Assembly (NCBI RefSeq): GCF_009184545.1
Contig: NZ_QJOW01000002.1
Span: forward strand, 310,001-374,000
Length of the DNA: 64,000 nt
Origin: Halosegnis rubeus
GTDB lineage: Archaea; Halobacteriota; Halobacteria; Halobacteriales; Haloarculaceae
Direction: 5' to 3'
Shown: positions 1 through 9,340 of the stretch, piece by piece
Layout: each line of letters starts with the position of its first letter
Numbering within the stretch: position 1 is the first letter of the stretch
Program-made: the position numbers and the translations under genes
Notes under the pieces: generated by a model
The model's input: only the letters and a program-made list of their open reading frames with translations
Database searches by the model: none
Told to the model about the DNA's origin: nothing

Positions 1-2
1 AC

Positions 3-176
3 TACGCGCTGTTGTACTCGGGGAAGATGTGGGGCGGCGTCTTCGGTGGTGCCGTCGTGGCGTGGCTCGTCACCCGGACCGGTTGGTACACCGCGTTCGG
101 TCTCGGTGGGGTGCTCGCGATGGCTGCCGGACTCACCGCGCTCCTGCTCCGGCCGCCGACCCAACCGACGGAGTAG
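3..176 (+). CDS. MFS transporter, C-terminal end (partial, runs off the left edge)
   Basis: The frame is open from the window edge to a TAG at 174-176 and encodes the last 57 residues of a membrane protein. It reads through YSGKMWGGVFGG, a hydrophobic stretch, a short polar turn with RTGW, and a final membrane segment ending in LLLRPPTQPTE. Two transmembrane helices joined by a short loop and a short cytoplasmic tail fit helices 11-12 of a major facilitator transporter. The SGKMWGG motif resembles the OFA (oxalate/formate antiporter) group, but the fragment is too short to name a substrate. The next gene starts 41 bases downstream behind its own TATA box. Confidence 0.6.
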   Translation, partial: YALLYSGKMWGGVFGGAVVAWLVTRTGWYTAFGLGGVLAMAAGLTALLLRPPTQPTE

Positions 177-187
177 AAAACCCACAG

Positions 188-195
188 TTATATTT
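188..195 (+). promoter_or_regulatory. TATA box of the MetE-like gene
   Basis: TTATATTT is centred about 26 bases before the ATG at 218. This is the spacing expected for an archaeal promoter whose transcript begins at or next to the start codon. It supports ATG 218 over the longer upstream reading frame, which would overlap the MFS gene. Confidence 0.6.
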
Positions 196-217
196 CTACG
201 CACAAGTATTACTGAGT

Positions 218-1372
218 ATGCCAAACGACTCACGGCAGATTCCGACGACACACATCGGTAGCCTCCCGCGTCCCCCGGAACTGCTCGACCTCCTGAAACG
301 GCGACAAGACGGCGAGCAGGTGGACGAACAAGAGTGGGCCGAGACGGTACGCGAGGCGACCGAGACGGTCGTCCGGCGGCAGGTCGACGCCGGTATCGAC
401 ATCGCCAACGGCGGCGAACAGCCCCGCGTCTCGTTCAACTGGTACGTGAAAAACCGGCTCAGCGGTATCGAGGGGACCGAGACCACGGCGCTGTGGGCCG
501 ACCTGCAGGACTACCCCGAGTACGCCGACGAGACGTTCACCACCGACGTACTCGACCTCTCCGAGCATCCGGTCGTCACCGGGCCACTCGAGTACACCGG
601 CCGCGAGGAGGCCGAGACCGAACTCGCCGTCTTCGAGGACGCGCTCGACGCGACCGGCGCGACGTTCGACGACACGTTCGTCACGAGCGCCTCGCCGAGC
701 GTGGTCACCGCCACGCACGTCGACGAGCACTACGGCGACTACGAGGAGTATCTGTTCGCCGCCGCCGACGCGATGCAGACTGAGTACGGACTGCTCGCCG
801 AGGCCGGCTACACCCTCCAGATCGACGCCCCCGAATTGCTCACCGTCGGCCAGACCGACGCCTACGCCGACGCCTCGCTGGAGGAAATCAAGCAGGCCAG
901 CCGACTCCACGTCGAGGCGCTCAACGACGCGCTGGAGAACGTCCCCGCCGAACAGGTGCGGCTCCACACCTGTTGGGGGAGCTACGAGGGACCGGGCCAC
1001 CGCGACACCGACCTCGCGGAGATGTTACCTATCCTGTACGAGGCCGACATCACGGGTCTCAGTGTCGAACAGGCGAACCACCGCCACCAACACGAGTACC
1101 GCGCCTTCGCCGAACACCCCGTCCCCGACGGGTGGACGCTGATTCCGGGCGTCGTCGACGTGAAGACGAACATCATCGACCACCCCGAGACAATCGCCGA
1201 CCGGCTCGAACGGGTCGCCGACGCCGTCGACGACGACACGCCACTCGTCGCCGCACCGGACTGCGGCTTCGGCACACAAGCCGGACTCGGCATGGTCAGT
1301 CCCGAAATCGCGTGGGCGAAACTGGAGGCGCTCGACGAGGGGGCCGCCATCGCGAGCGGGCGTCTCGCCTGA
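218..1372 (+). CDS. Cobalamin-independent methionine synthase family protein (MetE C-terminal-like)
   Basis: This 384-residue protein is a single MetE C-terminal-type TIM barrel, as in archaeal core methionine synthases. It starts with TTHIGSLPRP, the family signature. Zinc ligands are visible as His250-x-Cys252 (in HTCWG) and Cys349 (in PDCGFG). The family moves a methyl group to homocysteine from methyl-tetrahydrofolate or, in archaea, from a corrinoid or pterin donor. The same fold and ligands also serve epoxyalkane:coenzyme M transferases, so the acceptor thiol is not proven. The N-terminal half of bacterial MetE is absent, which is normal for archaea. The ATG follows a TATA box at about -26. 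Confidence 0.8.
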   Translation: MPNDSRQIPTTHIGSLPRPPELLDLLKRRQDGEQVDEQEWAETVREATETVVRRQVDAGIDIANGGEQPRVSFNWYVKNRLSGIEGTETTALWADLQDYPEYADETFTTDVLDLSEHPVVTGPLEYTGREEAETELAVFEDALDATGATFDDTFVTSASPSVVTATHVDEHYGDYEEYLFAAADAMQTEYGLLAEAGYTLQIDAPELLTVGQTDAYADASLEEIKQASRLHVEALNDALENVPAEQVRLHTCWGSYEGPGHRDTDLAEMLPILYEADITGLSVEQANHRHQHEYRAFAEHPVPDGWTLIPGVVDVKTNIIDHPETIADRLERVADAVDDDTPLVAAPDCGFGTQAGLGMVSPEIAWAKLEALDEGAAIASGRLA

Positions 1373-1413
1373 GCCGGGGCAACGGTTATGTGTCTCTCCG
1401 TTCTGTTGTCACT

Positions 1414-2811
1414 ATGCAGACGCGCCGCAGACTCCTCCAGACGGCCGGCGTCACGGCTTCTTTCCTGCTTGCGGGCTGTAGCAGCGACGAGCCGACGGCG
1501 ACCGAGACCGACACGTCGACGGAGACGCCGACAGATACGGAGACAGCGAGTCCGACGCCCGCTGGACCGACCGCCGTCGCACTGCGCGACCGCACCCGCG
1601 CGTACGTCGAACGTCTCGTCGACGGCGAGTACACGACGGCGATCGAGGAGTACGAGTACACCGACGCCGTCACACAGCAGCTAGACGCTGCGACGCTCGA
1701 GTCCGTCTGGACGACACAGACCGAGGGACTCGGCGAGTACGTCGAAATCGCGACCGTTCAGTCGGCCACCCAGCAGGAGTTTCTCGTCACCGACGCGGTG
1801 GTCAGATTCACCGGCGGTCGGGTAATCATCCGACTGGTCTACGACGACGCCGGCCGGATCGCTGGCATCCAGTTCCCCAGCGCGGGGACGTACAGCCCAC
1901 CGGCGTACGCCGACACCAGCGCGTTCACCGCGCAGTCGCTTTCGCTCGATACCGGCGACGGCTGCACCCTGCCGGCCGAACTCACCCTCCCGACTGGGGA
2001 CGACTCGGTTCCGGGTGTCGTGCTCGTCCACGGGAGCGGTCCTCTCGATATGGACTCGACAGTTGGGCCGAACAAGCCGTTTCGAGACCTCGCAATGGGG
2101 CTAGCGAGCAACGGGGTCGCCGTCCTCCGGTACGGAAAGCGCACGAGCGCCTGCAACGTGGACCCCGCCGCGCTCTCGCTCGACGCGACCGTCACCGACG
2201 ACGCGCTTACGGCGGCCGCGACGCTGTGCGAACAGGAGCGCGTCTCCCGGACGGCGGTCGTGGGACACAGCCTCGGTGGAATGCTCGTCCCGCGGCTGTT
2301 AGCGCGCGACGATTCGCTCGCCGGCGGCGCGATGCTCGCTGCACCAGCCCGCCCGTTGGTGGAACTGATTCCTGAGCAGATGCGGTATCTGCTCTCGCTG
2401 GACGGTGAGATTTCCGACGGCGACGAACGGCGACTCGCGTCGGTCGAGGAGACGATTACCCGGATTCGCAACGGAACTCTCGACGCCGGCGAGCGACCGT
2501 TCGGACTCGGCGGTCCGGCCTACTGGCGAGAGCTCCAGGCGTACGACCAGGTCGCGACCGCCGGCGACCTCGACCGACCGCTCTACTTCCTGCAGGGCGA
2601 GCGCGACTATCAGGTGAGCGTCGAGCGCGACTTCGGGCGCTGGCAGGAGACGACGCCCGGCCGGTTCGACGCTTACCCGTCGCTCAATCACCTGTTCGTG
2701 AGCGGCGAGGGCCAGTCGACCCCGAACGAGTATTTCCGGCCGAGCAACGTCGCCGAAGGGGTCACCACCGACCTCGCCGACTGGGTCAGAGGCGAGACGG
2801 GCGGCTACTGA
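1414..2811 (+). CDS. Tat-exported lipoprotein with alpha/beta-hydrolase domain
   Basis: The 465-residue protein begins with MQTRRRLLQTAGV, a twin-arginine signal, then the lipobox LLAGC (Cys about residue 23) and a Thr/Glu-rich linker. Residues of roughly 50-170 resemble the small DUF3887-type domain often placed before secreted hydrolases. The rest is an alpha/beta hydrolase: oxyanion region VLVHGSGPLD, nucleophile elbow GHSLGG, acid in LQGERDYQV and catalytic His in PSLNHLF. It probably acts as a membrane-anchored esterase or peptidase on the cell surface; the substrate is unknown. Its stop overlaps the stop of the convergent pyruvate kinase by 7 bases. Confidence 0.8.
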   Translation: MQTRRRLLQTAGVTASFLLAGCSSDEPTATETDTSTETPTDTETASPTPAGPTAVALRDRTRAYVERLVDGEYTTAIEEYEYTDAVTQQLDAATLESVWTTQTEGLGEYVEIATVQSATQQEFLVTDAVVRFTGGRVIIRLVYDDAGRIAGIQFPSAGTYSPPAYADTSAFTAQSLSLDTGDGCTLPAELTLPTGDDSVPGVVLVHGSGPLDMDSTVGPNKPFRDLAMGLASNGVAVLRYGKRTSACNVDPAALSLDATVTDDALTAAATLCEQERVSRTAVVGHSLGGMLVPRLLARDDSLAGGAMLAAPARPLVELIPEQMRYLLSLDGEISDGDERRLASVEETITRIRNGTLDAGERPFGLGGPAYWRELQAYDQVATAGDLDRPLYFLQGERDYQVSVERDFGRWQETTPGRFDAYPSLNHLFVSGEGQSTPNEYFRPSNVAEGVTTDLADWVRGETGGY

Positions 2812-4580
2812 CCCGTCCCGGCGGGCAGGTCGGCGTGAGCGCGGTCCACGCGGCCCTCGTAGACGACCCCGCGATTCGCGTCCACGGTGACGGTCGTTCC
2901 GTCCGCTATCTCCTCCGGTAGGACGGTCCCCACAAGCATCGGGAGTTCGAGTTCCCGCGCGAGGACGGCCGCGTAGCTCGTCAGCCCGCCTCGCGCGTCG
3001 ATGATACCGGCGAGGTCCGGGATCTCGCCGGTGAGGCCGTCGTCGAAGCCGTCGTCGAGGACGGCAATCGCGCCGTCTGGCACCTCGGCGAGGTCGCGTT
3101 CGACTCGGTGGACGAGACCGGTCTGGTATCCACTGACGGCGACGCGCCCGGTCGCGAGCACGGCCGCAGCGGTGTGTATCTTCAGCGTGTTCGTCGTGTC
3201 GACGCCGCTGATGTCGTTCATCATCCCCGCGAGCGCGACGACCGTCTCGCCGGAGGCCGCAATTCCCGAATCGAGCGCGGCGGCGATGGCGTCGTGGATG
3301 ACGGCGTCGGCTCCGTCGCCGGAGAGGTCCACCCGGACCGGCGTGACGTTGCCGCTCAACACCAGCCGGCGGCGGACGCTGTCGTCGGGCGTCGCGGCGA
3401 CGATTGGGGTCTCAGGGCGGTACTTTGCCACCTTGCGCGCGGTGTAGCCGGACTCCGAGGCGACGACGATGGTGGAGGCTCCCACGTCGCGGGCGAGATA
3501 GCGGGCCGACCGGGCGAGCGCGTCCGTCGCCGACTCGCCCGCGGCCGGCACCCGCTGCTCGCGGAGTTCGGCGTACTCCTCGCTGTCGGTCACATCCCGG
3601 ACGATACGGTCCATCGTCTCCACGACGTGTACGGGATGGTCGCCGATCGCCGTCTCGCCCGATAGCATGACGGCGTCCGTCCCGTCGAGGACGGCATTCG
3701 CCACGTCGGTCGCCTCGGCCCGCGTCGGTCGGCCGGCCGTCACCATCGAGTCGAGCATCTCCGTCGCCGTGATGACCGGCACGCCGGCCTCGTGACACCG
3801 CCGGATGATGCGCTTTTGAATGAGCGGCACCGTCTCCAGTGGACACTCGACGCCGAGGTCGCCGCGTGCCACCATCACCCCGTCTGTCGTCTCCACGATG
3901 GAGTCGAGGTTCGCGACGGCGTCGGAGCGCTCGATTTTTGCGACGACCGGTATCTCGGCGTCGCGCGCCTCCAACGCCTCGATGATGCGGTACACGTCGT
4001 CGCCGTCGCGCACGAACGACGCCGCCACGAAGTCGACTTCGGCCTCGGCCGCGAGGTCGAGTTCCCGCTCGTCGCGCTCGGTGATAACGTCGAGTCCGAG
4101 GTCCACGCGCGGGACGTTCACCCCCTTCCGGCTGCCGAGGTCGCCGCCGTCGTCGACGGTGACGACCACCGTTTCGCCGTCGACGCGCTCGACGGTCGTC
4201 TCGATACGCCCGTCGTCCAAGAGGACGCGGTCGCCCGGCTCCACGCCCGACAGCGACTGTGACACGCCGACCTCGGTCGCGGTGACGGTGTCGCCGGTCG
4301 TGAGCCGGAGTTCGCTCCCCGTTTCGATGTGGACGGGGTCGTCGGTGGGTGCGGTCCGAATCTCCGGGCCGGGCAGATCGAGCATGACGGCCAGCGTGTC
4401 GTCGCGCTCGGCGTCGACGCTGCGGACGTGGTCGATGGCCGTCGCGCGGTCGTCGGTCGCGCCATGGCTGGCGTTGAGCCGCGCGATGGAGACGCCGGCG
4501 TCGGCAAGCGCCGCAATCTGACTTCGCTCGTCGGACGCCGGCCCGAGCGTCGCGACGATACTGATAGGTGAGGGGGACAT
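2805..4580 (-). CDS. pyk: Pyruvate kinase with C-terminal PEP-utiliser-like domain
   Basis: The 591-residue enzyme transfers phosphate from phosphoenolpyruvate to ADP in the last step of glycolysis. Visible motifs are ATLGPAS at the N-terminus, IARLNASHG, the catalytic Lys in VAKIERSD, the metal site in MVARGDLGVE, and TATEMLDSM. After the A, B and C domains (to about residue 470) there is an extra domain of about 80-110 residues like the swivelling domain of PEP synthases. Its usual phospho-His position in TSHA is Tyr (GGLTSYAAVLAREL), so the domain cannot be phosphorylated there. Extra domains of this type are known in some bacterial and haloarchaeal pyruvate kinases. ATG 4580 is preferred because homologues begin just before the ATLGPAS strand. 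Confidence 0.93.
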   Translation of the reverse strand: MSPSPISIVATLGPASDERSQIAALADAGVSIARLNASHGATDDRATAIDHVRSVDAERDDTLAVMLDLPGPEIRTAPTDDPVHIETGSELRLTTGDTVTATEVGVSQSLSGVEPGDRVLLDDGRIETTVERVDGETVVVTVDDGGDLGSRKGVNVPRVDLGLDVITERDERELDLAAEAEVDFVAASFVRDGDDVYRIIEALEARDAEIPVVAKIERSDAVANLDSIVETTDGVMVARGDLGVECPLETVPLIQKRIIRRCHEAGVPVITATEMLDSMVTAGRPTRAEATDVANAVLDGTDAVMLSGETAIGDHPVHVVETMDRIVRDVTDSEEYAELREQRVPAAGESATDALARSARYLARDVGASTIVVASESGYTARKVAKYRPETPIVAATPDDSVRRRLVLSGNVTPVRVDLSGDGADAVIHDAIAAALDSGIAASGETVVALAGMMNDISGVDTTNTLKIHTAAAVLATGRVAVSGYQTGLVHRVERDLAEVPDGAIAVLDDGFDDGLTGEIPDLAGIIDARGGLTSYAAVLARELELPMLVGTVLPEEIADGTTVTVDANRGVVYEGRVDRAHADLPAGTGQ

Positions 4581-4666
4581 ACGCCTCCGTTCTGGTCCCT
4601 CGTATATCACTCTCCGCCCTCGCGACCACAACACATTTTTCCACTAACTCGATACTGAACACAGCC

Positions 4667-6721
4667 GTGGAGATTCCACCCCCCGTCGCCCCGGACGACC
4701 CGGAAGCGTGGTACGCCCCCGACGTTCGCGCACAGTACGCGGTGTCGCCGGGCGTCGTCGCGACGATTCGCGAGCGGTCGACCGGTGCGCCGTTCTCCTA
4801 TGCGGTGCGCGAGCCGTCCCTCTCGCCCGACGGGCGCGACGCGCTCGATACCGTGTCCGATTATCTCACCGACGTAGACTCCGACCCCCCGCGGACCGCG
4901 ACGGGCGTTCGCGAACAGTTCGGCGCACCGCTGCCGGCGTCGTGGCGCGAGGCCCGTGACCGTGTCCACGGCGGCCCGCCCGCGTCGACCCGCCGCCTCG
5001 ACTACCACCTCCGTGCGACCCACCGCGGACTCGGCGAGCTGACGCCGCTCGCGCTCGACCCTCGTATCGAGGCGGTCGACACGGGTGCGACGGTCGCCGT
5101 CCATACCGAGCGGTTTGCCCCTGCCGTGACGGCGTTCGAAGCCGACGCCGACCGCGTGGCCCGGCTGGCGAGCGAGCGGCTCGCCCGCGAGACCGTCCGG
5201 TTTTGCGGCTACGAGATACCGGTCGTTCGCTACCGCGACGACACGCTCGGCACGGACAGCTTCACCCGCAAGTACGCCGTCGACGAGCCGCCGCTTCGGG
5301 CCGGCGACCGCGACCGCATCGACCGGTGTCGCCGCCACCTGCTCGCGACGGCCGACGAGTTCGACACCACCGACCCCGACGCGGTCCGAGCGCGCGCCGC
5401 AGCCTTCTTTCGGCGCGACCTGGCGGCCGCCACGCCGGCGACGTGGCTCGCGACCGCCCGCGAGCGGACGCGCGAGCTGCTCGCCGACCACGGACTCGTC
5501 GCTCCGGCCGTCGAGTCTCCGGTCCCGCCAGACCGCCTCGACGACCTCTGTTACTACGTGCTCCGCGCGTTCGCCGGCGAGGGCCGATTGACGATACCCT
5601 TGCGCGACGAGCGACTCGAAGCCGTCGAGACCACCACCGACGGGCGAGTCACCGTCCGCCACCGCGACGACGAGGGGCAGACGCGCCGGCTCCCGACGAA
5701 CATCGAGTTCGACGCCGACCGACTGCGCGAGCAGGTGCGCCGACTCGCTGCGGCCGGCGGGACCGACCTCTCGGCGCAGCGGCCGACCGCGACCGTCACC
5801 GTCCGGCCTGAGGGAACCGAAACCGTCCTCGACTGCACGCTCGGACTGGCCCGCACGACCGACGCCGGTCCACAGCTATCGGTCCGTCATAGACCGGCCG
5901 ACCCGCCGACGGCTCCCGGACTCGTCGCCGAGGACAGACTCCCCGCCGAGGTGGCCGCGCTCTGCTGGCTCCTCGCCGAGCACCGTGGGCGAATTGCCAT
6001 CAGCGGCGGACGTGGTGCCGGCAAGACCACCCTCCTGAACGCCCTCCTCCCGTTCGTCCCGCACGACCGCCGGCCGGTCGTCGCCGGCGACACGGCGGGC
6101 GTCGCCGTCCCGCACGAGTCGTCGCTCCGACTCGCGACCCACGCGCACGTCGACCCTGAGCGCCGGGTCACGACGGCAGACGTGGGCGAAGAGCTCGCTG
6201 CGTTGAATCCGGCAGTCACCGTCCTCGACGACGTGGACGGGCCGGCACGCGGTGACCTGCTCGCGGAGCGACTCGCCGCGGGCGGGGGCGTCATCGCGAC
6301 CGTCGACGCTCGCAATCCCGACGCGCTCGCGTCCCGACTCGACGCGTGGACCGCCGACGCCGCCGCCCGTGATTTCGACATCGTCCTCGTCACTCGCCAC
6401 GTCGACGGGAAACGACGGGTCACCGCGGTCGGCTACTTCGCCGGCGAGGACGACCCGTCGTGGACACAACTGTGGGCGCGCGGCGGCGAGGGCGTCTCGC
6501 TCGCCGAGGAACTGACGGCGCAACTCGCTCGCCGAACCGACCGGACGGCCGCCGACATCGAGACCGACCTCGCCCGCAAGCGCCGGTACGTCGAGTATCT
6601 CGTCGACGAGAGCATCGACGGACACGCGGCGCTGTTCGAGTTCCTCGCGGACCTTCACGAAGCCGAGGCGGCGACGATAGAGCGGGTGGGCCACCGTCGC
6701 GACGCCTACCGACAGAAGTAG
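4667..6721 (+). CDS. Type II/IV secretion-family ATPase (GspE/VirB11-like), divergent and solitary
   Basis: The GTG start gives 684 residues. The protein has an N-terminal alpha/beta region, then a middle domain (about 150-420), then an ATPase core with Walker A GGRGAGKTTLLNALL near residue 445. Homologues power archaeal pili, archaella or adhesion filaments. Here the second acidic motif reads VTVLDDVDGPARGD, where secretion ATPases normally have a VGEIRG-type motif, so the usual catalytic Glu is absent. No GspF/TadC membrane partner or pilin lies nearby. It may be a specialised or degenerate paralogue. The GTG at 4667 begins the conserved EIPPPVAPDD segment; the frame stays open upstream to 4568 but would overlap the divergent pyk. 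Confidence 0.7.
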   Translation: MEIPPPVAPDDPEAWYAPDVRAQYAVSPGVVATIRERSTGAPFSYAVREPSLSPDGRDALDTVSDYLTDVDSDPPRTATGVREQFGAPLPASWREARDRVHGGPPASTRRLDYHLRATHRGLGELTPLALDPRIEAVDTGATVAVHTERFAPAVTAFEADADRVARLASERLARETVRFCGYEIPVVRYRDDTLGTDSFTRKYAVDEPPLRAGDRDRIDRCRRHLLATADEFDTTDPDAVRARAAAFFRRDLAAATPATWLATARERTRELLADHGLVAPAVESPVPPDRLDDLCYYVLRAFAGEGRLTIPLRDERLEAVETTTDGRVTVRHRDDEGQTRRLPTNIEFDADRLREQVRRLAAAGGTDLSAQRPTATVTVRPEGTETVLDCTLGLARTTDAGPQLSVRHRPADPPTAPGLVAEDRLPAEVAALCWLLAEHRGRIAISGGRGAGKTTLLNALLPFVPHDRRPVVAGDTAGVAVPHESSLRLATHAHVDPERRVTTADVGEELAALNPAVTVLDDVDGPARGDLLAERLAAGGGVIATVDARNPDALASRLDAWTADAAARDFDIVLVTRHVDGKRRVTAVGYFAGEDDPSWTQLWARGGEGVSLAEELTAQLARRTDRTAADIETDLARKRRYVEYLVDESIDGHAALFEFLADLHEAEAATIERVGHRRDAYRQK

Positions 6722-6766
6722 TCGTGGGGAAAACATATCACTCCGACCGCTGAACGCTCAGTCAGT

Positions 6767-7678
6767 ATGCCAGCGATACGCGCACAGGACGTGACCAAGC
6801 GGTACGGCTCGGTGACGGCCGTCGATCGTATCGATCTCACCGTCGAGGAGGGTGAGGTGTTCGGCTTCCTCGGCCACAACGGCGCGGGCAAGTCCACGAC
6901 CATCAACATGCTGTTGGACTTCGCCCGCCCGACGAAGGGGACCATCGAGGTGTTCGGAAAGGACTGTCAGGCCGACAGCGTCGCCGCCCGCAAACACATG
7001 GGGGTGCTCCCGGAGGGGTACGCCGTCTACGACTCGCTGACCGGGCGCGAACACATCGAGTTCGCCATGGAGTCGAAAGGCGTCGAGGGGGAGCCGTTCG
7101 ACGTGCTCGACCGCCTCGACATCACGCACGCCGCAGACCGTCCCGCCGGCGGCTACTCGAAGGGGATGGCCCAACGGCTCGTGCTCGGCATGGCCCTCGT
7201 CGGGAACCCGGACCTGCTCGTCCTCGATGAGCCGACGAGCGGCTTGGACCCCAACGGCGCGAAGGCGATGCGGGAGATTATCCGCGAGGAGAACGAGCGG
7301 GGGACGACAGTCTTCTTCTCCTCGCACGTCCTCGAACAGGTGGAGGCCGTCGCCGACCGCGTCGGCATCATGCACCACGGCACGCTCGCGGCCGTCGACA
7401 CCATCGAAGGACTGCGCGAGACGGCTGGCGGTGGGACGAAGCTGCTCATCACCGTCGATACGCCCGACGAGGCGCACATCGAGACCATCGAAGCGACCGA
7501 AGGCGTCGACTCGGCGTGGCTCGACGAGGACGGTCAGTTCGTCGTCACCTGCGAGGACGACGCGAAGCTGGATGTCCTCGTCGCGCTCGACGAGCGGGGC
7601 GTCGACGTGGTGGACTTCTCGACCGAGGAGGCGTCGCTCGAAGACCTGTTCGTCGAATACACGCGGGGCACGGCCTGA
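6767..7678 (+). CDS. ABC transporter ATP-binding protein (ABC-2 exporter type)
   Basis: This 303-residue ATPase has a complete nucleotide-binding domain: Walker A GHNGAGKST near residue 35, a signature region SKGMAQRLVL, Walker B LLVLDEPTSGLDP, and the H-loop SSHVLEQVE. A C-terminal extension of about 85 residues is typical of the NatA/CcmA-like group that works with ABC-2 permeases. It overlaps the following permease by one base (TGATG), and a second permease follows 25 bases after that, so the three form one export operon. The substrate cannot be told from the sequence. Confidence 0.9.
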   Translation: MPAIRAQDVTKRYGSVTAVDRIDLTVEEGEVFGFLGHNGAGKSTTINMLLDFARPTKGTIEVFGKDCQADSVAARKHMGVLPEGYAVYDSLTGREHIEFAMESKGVEGEPFDVLDRLDITHAADRPAGGYSKGMAQRLVLGMALVGNPDLLVLDEPTSGLDPNGAKAMREIIREENERGTTVFFSSHVLEQVEAVADRVGIMHHGTLAAVDTIEGLRETAGGGTKLLITVDTPDEAHIETIEATEGVDSAWLDEDGQFVVTCEDDAKLDVLVALDERGVDVVDFSTEEASLEDLFVEYTRGTA

Positions 7679-8496
7679 TGTCGTGGCGACCGATTGCCCG
7701 CCGCGAGTTCGCCGACGTAATCGAGGGTCGCTCGATGCGTATCGGCATGGCGTTCGTCGCGTTCGTGTTCGTCGCCGGCGGCTACGTCGCCGGCGGTTCG
7801 ACCAGCGGCGACGTGGCGACGTACGCGAGTCAACTGTCGGGGCTCGTCCCGCTCGTCGTCACCGTGTTCGCGCTGCTGGTCGGCTACCGAGCCATCGTCG
7901 CCGACCGCGCGGCCGGCCGGCTGACACTCCTGCTCACGCTACCACACTCTCGCTGGGACGTGCTCGCCGGGAAGTTCGCGGCCCGCGGAACCGTCATCGT
8001 CGGTTCCATCCTCGCCGGCCTGCTCGTCGGGGGGTGGCTCGTCTCATACCCGTTCGGGACGGTCGACGGCGTGACGTTCCTCGTCTATCTCGGCGCGACG
8101 CTGCTGTTTGCTCTCGCCCTGTTTGCGATTTCGCTGGCGCTCTCGACGCTGACGGCCTCGCCGCGTCGGGCGACCGTCGGCGCGTTCGCCGTCATCGTCG
8201 CCGTCCTGTTCTGGCGGAACCTCCGGGGGACGTTCGCGCGCGTGCTGGACGCGCTGGGACTGGCGACGCCCGCCGGCGGACTGCCAGACTGGGCGCTGTT
8301 CGTCTACGGCGCCGAGCCGTCGCTCGTCTACGACCGCATCGTTGAGGGGTTCGTCGTCGGACGCGAGACCGGGACGTTCCTCGGTCCCGACGCGCCGTGG
8401 TATCTGGGCGGAGAGGTGGCCGTCCTGCTCCTGTTCGCGTGGTTCGTCGGCCCGCTCGTCGGTGGCTACCGTCGCTTCCGGGGGACGGACCTATGA
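7678..8496 (+). CDS. ABC-2 type transporter permease, first of two
   Basis: The protein has 272 residues and about six transmembrane helices. It starts MSWRPIARREFADVIEGRSM, a cytoplasmic elbow typical of NosY/ABC-2 permeases, followed by membrane segments near 20-45, 55-80, 105-135, 140-165, 170-200 and 240-265. A conserved stretch RLTLLLTLPHSR sits in the loop after helix 2. The second permease (8522-9340) shares the MSW-x-IAR start and the LSFPHSR-like loop, so the two arose by duplication and probably form a heterodimer with the upstream ATPase. The start overlaps the ATPase stop by one base. Confidence 0.85.
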   Translation: MSWRPIARREFADVIEGRSMRIGMAFVAFVFVAGGYVAGGSTSGDVATYASQLSGLVPLVVTVFALLVGYRAIVADRAAGRLTLLLTLPHSRWDVLAGKFAARGTVIVGSILAGLLVGGWLVSYPFGTVDGVTFLVYLGATLLFALALFAISLALSTLTASPRRATVGAFAVIVAVLFWRNLRGTFARVLDALGLATPAGGLPDWALFVYGAEPSLVYDRIVEGFVVGRETGTFLGPDAPWYLGGEVAVLLLFAWFVGPLVGGYRRFRGTDL

Positions 8497-8521
8497 GCCG
8501 CCGTCACAGGGGTGATCGACG

Positions 8522-9340
8522 GTGAGCTGGCGCGCCATCGCGCGCAACGACCTCCGGATCGCACGCCGCGCCCGCGGAGCGTGGGGGCTGGTCGTCGTCT
8601 TCCTGCTCGCGTATCTCGGGATCGCTGGCGCGTTCCTCTACGGAACGCCGGAGTTTACTCCGTACGTCGACGTGCTCGGATTCGTGTTCGCGGCGTTGGT
8701 CCCGCTGCTTGCTATCGTCTTTGGCTACGAGTCGGTCGTCGGCGAGCGCACGTCGGGGTCGGCCGCGCTCACGCTCTCGTTTCCCCACTCGCGGCTCGAC
8801 CTCGCGGTCGGGAAGTTCGTCGCCAGAACCGCCGTCATCGCGGGTGCTATCGGTCTCGGGACGCTTCTCTCGGGAATCGTCACGGCGGTCGCGTTCGACG
8901 GCTTCGACCCGCTCGCACTGCTCGGACTCGGCGTCGTCTCGGCCGCCTACGCCGCGGTGTTCGTCGCGCTCGCGACGGGGTTATCGATGGGGTTGGCGAC
9001 GACCCGGCGGGTCATCACCGCGGCTTTCGGTGCGTATATCGGGCTCGTCGTCTTCTGGACGCAGTTTATCGATATCGTCGCGCTCATTCTCTTCCGGCTG
9101 AACACCGCCACTATTGCCGCCAACCCGCCGACCTGGGCGGTGTTCGCCAAGTTCTTCTCGCCGAACGTGGCCGTCTCGTACCTGCTCGGTGAGGTAATCG
9201 GCGTCGGTCCCGTGCCGGCGGTCGCAGCGCAAAACGAGACGTGGTTCATCTCGCCGGTCGTCGCGGTCGCCGTCCTCGCGGCGTGGGGTCTGGTCCCCTT
9301 CGCCGTCGGCTACCAACGGTTCCGTCGGGGCGATCTCTAG
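8522..9340 (+). CDS. ABC-2 type transporter permease, second of two
   Basis: The GTG start gives 272 residues, exactly the length of its upstream paralogue. It begins MSWRAIARNDLRIARRARG and has six predicted membrane helices; the loop SAALTLSFPHSRLDLAVGK matches the equivalent loop of the first permease. The last residues YQRFRRGDL also mirror the partner's YRRFRGTDL. It is the third gene of the exporter operon. Its TAG stop shares the four bases CTAG with the stop of the convergent MoxR gene. No ATG lies in frame between the upstream stop and the conserved start, so GTG is accepted. Confidence 0.85.
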   Translation: MSWRAIARNDLRIARRARGAWGLVVVFLLAYLGIAGAFLYGTPEFTPYVDVLGFVFAALVPLLAIVFGYESVVGERTSGSAALTLSFPHSRLDLAVGKFVARTAVIAGAIGLGTLLSGIVTAVAFDGFDPLALLGLGVVSAAYAAVFVALATGLSMGLATTRRVITAAFGAYIGLVVFWTQFIDIVALILFRLNTATIAANPPTWAVFAKFFSPNVAVSYLLGEVIGVGPVPAVAAQNETWFISPVVAVAVLAAWGLVPFAVGYQRFRRGDL

